This document shows, piece by piece, positions 61,306-64,000 of a stretch of 64,000 nt of DNA. The notes below the pieces were generated by a model that was not told where the DNA came from, did no database searches, and was given only the letters and a program-made list of their open reading frames with translations. Made by a program: the position numbers and the translations under genes. This DNA comes from Tubiluchus corallicola (lineage: Eukaryota > Priapulida > Priapulimorpha > Priapulimorphida > Tubiluchidae): the NCBI GenBank assembly GCA_030141605.1, contig JAQGDQ010000911.1, positions 7,501 to 71,500 of the forward strand, read 5' to 3'. The stretch's first letter is position 1. Every line of letters begins with the position of its first letter.

Positions 61306-63624
61306 TACCTACATAGGAAAGAAAATAATGGCTTGCTTAATTTGATGTACTATTCAAGGTCAATGTTGCTTGGCAATATGGTTCACTGCTGATAACTAGG
61401 AAGATTTCCACTAAACTATATGTACAATGTGCACGGTGTATACTTAATTACTAAATAGTAAATTATCCTTGATAGTAAGTTTTGTAAGTTTATAAATTTA
61501 TCACCATTTTTATAATAGCGAAATACATAACTAAGTGATTTATAAATCTGGACGACATACAGTAATATTACAAAGTGCAAAAGTAATTACTGATTAGTGG
61601 TGAAAGGGTGGTGAAAGAACTATGAGTATGACTATGACTATGAGTTATCGAGGTCAGCCATCCTCTCAGAATTGTTACTAACATAACTAATTAATGATAG
61701 ATTCTGCCCTTCTTGTCCTGCCGTAATAAATTCAATTTTGTGATGATTAATTAGTCAGTACACGGTGTACACCTTTAGTGCTTCATGTTGTTAGGTGCTG
61801 GGTTCTCAGCCATCCAATTTGCAGCACGTCAAATTGCATAAATTAAGACTGCCAACGAAATCACAGCATCTAACACAAAAATAATGAAACTAAAATTTGC
61901 ATCCCGATGTTTAAAAGACCTTAATAATACTATTAATAGTATACGACTAGTAGTGTGGCACCACTTCTTGGCAATAGTACAAGTAAGCATACCACTTTCA
62001 ATGTAATGTAAGTTGCGTCAAAGTTACAAGACGAAAGTAGTTACATCACCCAAGTTTAGCACAAGTAATTGGTACAGATTTAACTTACGACACTTTCATA
62101 GGAAGACAGAATATTTCTTTAGATCTAATTTTTTATTTGACTATTCCCGCCGAAGAAGGCCGCCATATTCGCAGTTCGCACTTATCACTACTGAGTTCCC
62201 AGGAATAGAGACAGTGAGACCAAAGATCTAGATGGTGAAAATAACCGAGAAACGGACGTTCATTGTTCAGCTTTTTTATTTATTATTGTTATCACATTCA
62301 GTACAATATAATGACATTAAGCACACAGTGACATCAAAATTATTACATCTACTGTATTAAATTGTTATGTTTCATACACTATCGTTATCATAAAAGAATA
62401 ATTGTACTGCAGTGGGCTAGAGAAGCAAAGGGTTGTATAAGCCCACTGTCATGTGAACCCGATAAAAAAAGAATGGATGAGTGAACAAAAAAGAACTGGG
62501 AGAAAGTTTAGATCACACAGGAAGGGTAGAAGGATGTGTTAGTGGAAATGGTAGGAAGGACGGTAATAGAATGCGCTATGTTGACATCAGCTTTAAACAC
62601 TTATCGATGATGCCTTGTTTTGCATAATTTGCACCAGGATTGTGGTATGACTGCTGCAGTAGGTGTGGGAAATTAGGAAGTGTTGTACTTGTTGAGAATC
62701 ATTGCTCTGTATTTCTTTTTAAATTTTTGATTTGTCATGTTAACATTGTTCACTGTTCAGTTCGTTCAGTGTCTTCTCTGCAATTGGCATCCGCCCTGAA
62801 TTACCGGCTGTATAAATTATCTGGAAAAAACCCAAAATAAGATCTAGACGTATAGAAAAATGGGAAGAAACGAAATAAAAACTTGGACTAATTGGACTTC
62901 AGTGACAAATTAAAGCACTCAAGCTACCACCAAGTAAGGGGCCCTAATGTAAAACTGTATAATATTTTAGTAATGTAAAATACGTAATCTTACTGTTAGG
63001 TGTCAAGCCGACATCACTAATGAATTAAGTAATGGTGAATACATGCAACAATTAATATAAACCTAAAACAGAATCATTGAATGTCGACCGTCGAGCCCTT
63101 TACTAGACTGTCCTGGTCGTCGCAAATGACAAGTTTTATAGGTGCGTTACTTACACTTAGCTATTTGACAAACAGAACATTGCCAGGGAAGATGGTTGTA
63201 GTAACTCGGTGAATTTTACTTTATTTTAAGTTTATTTTTTAATTATGTGATTTTTGGGCAATAAGTTTCTTCACACAAACCCAAGTTTTTTCTTTTAGGT
63301 ATTTACAAAAAGTTTACGCAGTGAAGCTGCTAGTAAAACGATGTTTCGAATTTGTGTAGTAACGTAACTCGGACGAAAATAAATAATACACCAGTGTCGC
63401 CAAATACTGACGACGATGTGATGACGATTCTTTAAAATATGATTGAAACAAACTTTCTTCACTAGCTTGCGACGTATCGTGCTACAGCATTATTGATTTA
63501 ACACAATGGGTGTTTTTTATTTGGTATTAAGATTTGCCAATAACTAAGTATTGGGTCCAACTTGTTTACGTATACGGTATAGTTATAGTTGCTACTCCAA
63601 TGACTGGAAGCTGTATTAGGAAAC
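61306..63624. other. PMS2/DHX8 divergent intergenic region
   Basis: The two genes diverge from this 2.3-kb AT-rich stretch. I see no further gene, RNA or transposon that I can support, and no clear core-promoter motif. Confidence 0.6.
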
Positions 63625-64000
63625 ATGGATCAAGCAGAACTAAGAAGACTTGAGCATTTATCCCTTGTGTCTAAAGTTTGTACCGAATTGGACAATCACT
63701 TGGGGTTGAATGATAAAGACTTGGCTGAGTTTATCATCGATCTTACTGAGAAAAATGATACATTTCAGAAATTCAAAGCTGTTTTAGAAGAAAATGGTGC
63801 AGAATTTCCTGAGTCATTCACAGCAAATTTACTGAGATTGATACAAAGGATGAAACCCAAAAATGACAAGCAGAAAATGGAGTTAGACACTTTCGAAGAA
63901 AAGGAGAATTTGACAGAGAAAATGGCTCTTGCCCAAAAATACCCAGCACTTGCTCTACCCAATGATCCGACTGTTAGGTCAATGCTCCAAAGTGAAATGA
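63625..64000 (+). CDS. DHX8: DHX8/Prp22 DEAH-box helicase, N-terminus (partial)
   Basis: Starts at ATG 63625-63627 and runs open to the window edge (125 codons). The N-terminal domain matches the DHX8 family: LEHLSLVSKVCTELDNHLGL, then NDKDLAEFIIDLTEKN, NGAEFPESF, NLLRLIQRM and a NDPTVRSML block. DHX8/Prp22 is a spliceosomal DEAH helicase that releases spliced mRNA; the S1 and helicase domains would lie beyond this window. It carries no stop here, so simple ORF listing misses it. PMS2 diverges on the other strand 2.3 kb away. Confidence 0.93.
   Translation, partial: MDQAELRRLEHLSLVSKVCTELDNHLGLNDKDLAEFIIDLTEKNDTFQKFKAVLEENGAEFPESFTANLLRLIQRMKPKNDKQKMELDTFEEKENLTEKMALAQKYPALALPNDPTVRSMLQSEM

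Overview
This is animal genomic DNA from an invertebrate whose phylum I cannot fix. The DNA is AT-rich. Genes have GT-AG introns, there is a TTAGGG-type interstitial telomeric array, and the transposon families (hAT and pogo/Tigger MITEs, tRNA-derived SINEs, CR1/Jockey-type LINE remnants, solo LTRs) are those of metazoans. No bacterial features are present.

Five genes can be supported. (1) A DEAD-box helicase of the DDX41 family at 16778-18685 (minus), with an uninterrupted 635-codon reading frame. (2 and 3) Two paralogous two-exon genes for small two-pass membrane proteins, head to head at 24108-27429 (minus) and 31040-31758 (plus). They share intron phase, a second exon of exactly 73 nt, an upstream block and a 3' UTR hairpin, so the locus is an inverted duplication. 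(4) PMS2, the endonuclease subunit of MutL-alpha, spread over 16 exons from 61305 down to 34936 (minus). The exon set I assembled is phase-consistent and encodes 969 residues with all ATPase and endonuclease motifs. (5) The 5' coding end of a DHX8/Prp22-type spliceosomal helicase starting at 63625 (plus) and running off the window.

Layout: 1-16 kb is gene-free and rich in minisatellites and MITEs, and carries a solo LTR with heat-shock elements. 16-19 kb holds DDX41. 19-23.6 kb holds degraded LINEs and a 925-bp long inverted-repeat element. 24-32 kb holds the membrane-protein pair. 32-33 kb holds a LINE 3' end. 33-61 kb is PMS2, whose introns are packed with satellites (33, 105, 62, 45 and 29 bp units, telomeric repeats) and transposons. 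61-64 kb is the divergent PMS2/DHX8 intergenic region.

Roughly a fifth of the window is tandem repeat. Many periods are multiples of three, so long open frames appear that are probably not genes. The most notable items are a family of three solo LTRs with perfect 5-bp target duplications and heat-shock-element promoters, the inverted paralog pair with conserved non-coding blocks, a canonical PCNA-binding motif in the PMS2 linker, a minisatellite that has triplicated a PMS2 splice donor, and a SINE flanked by 62-bp direct repeats inside a hAT element 17 bp from a PMS2 splice site.
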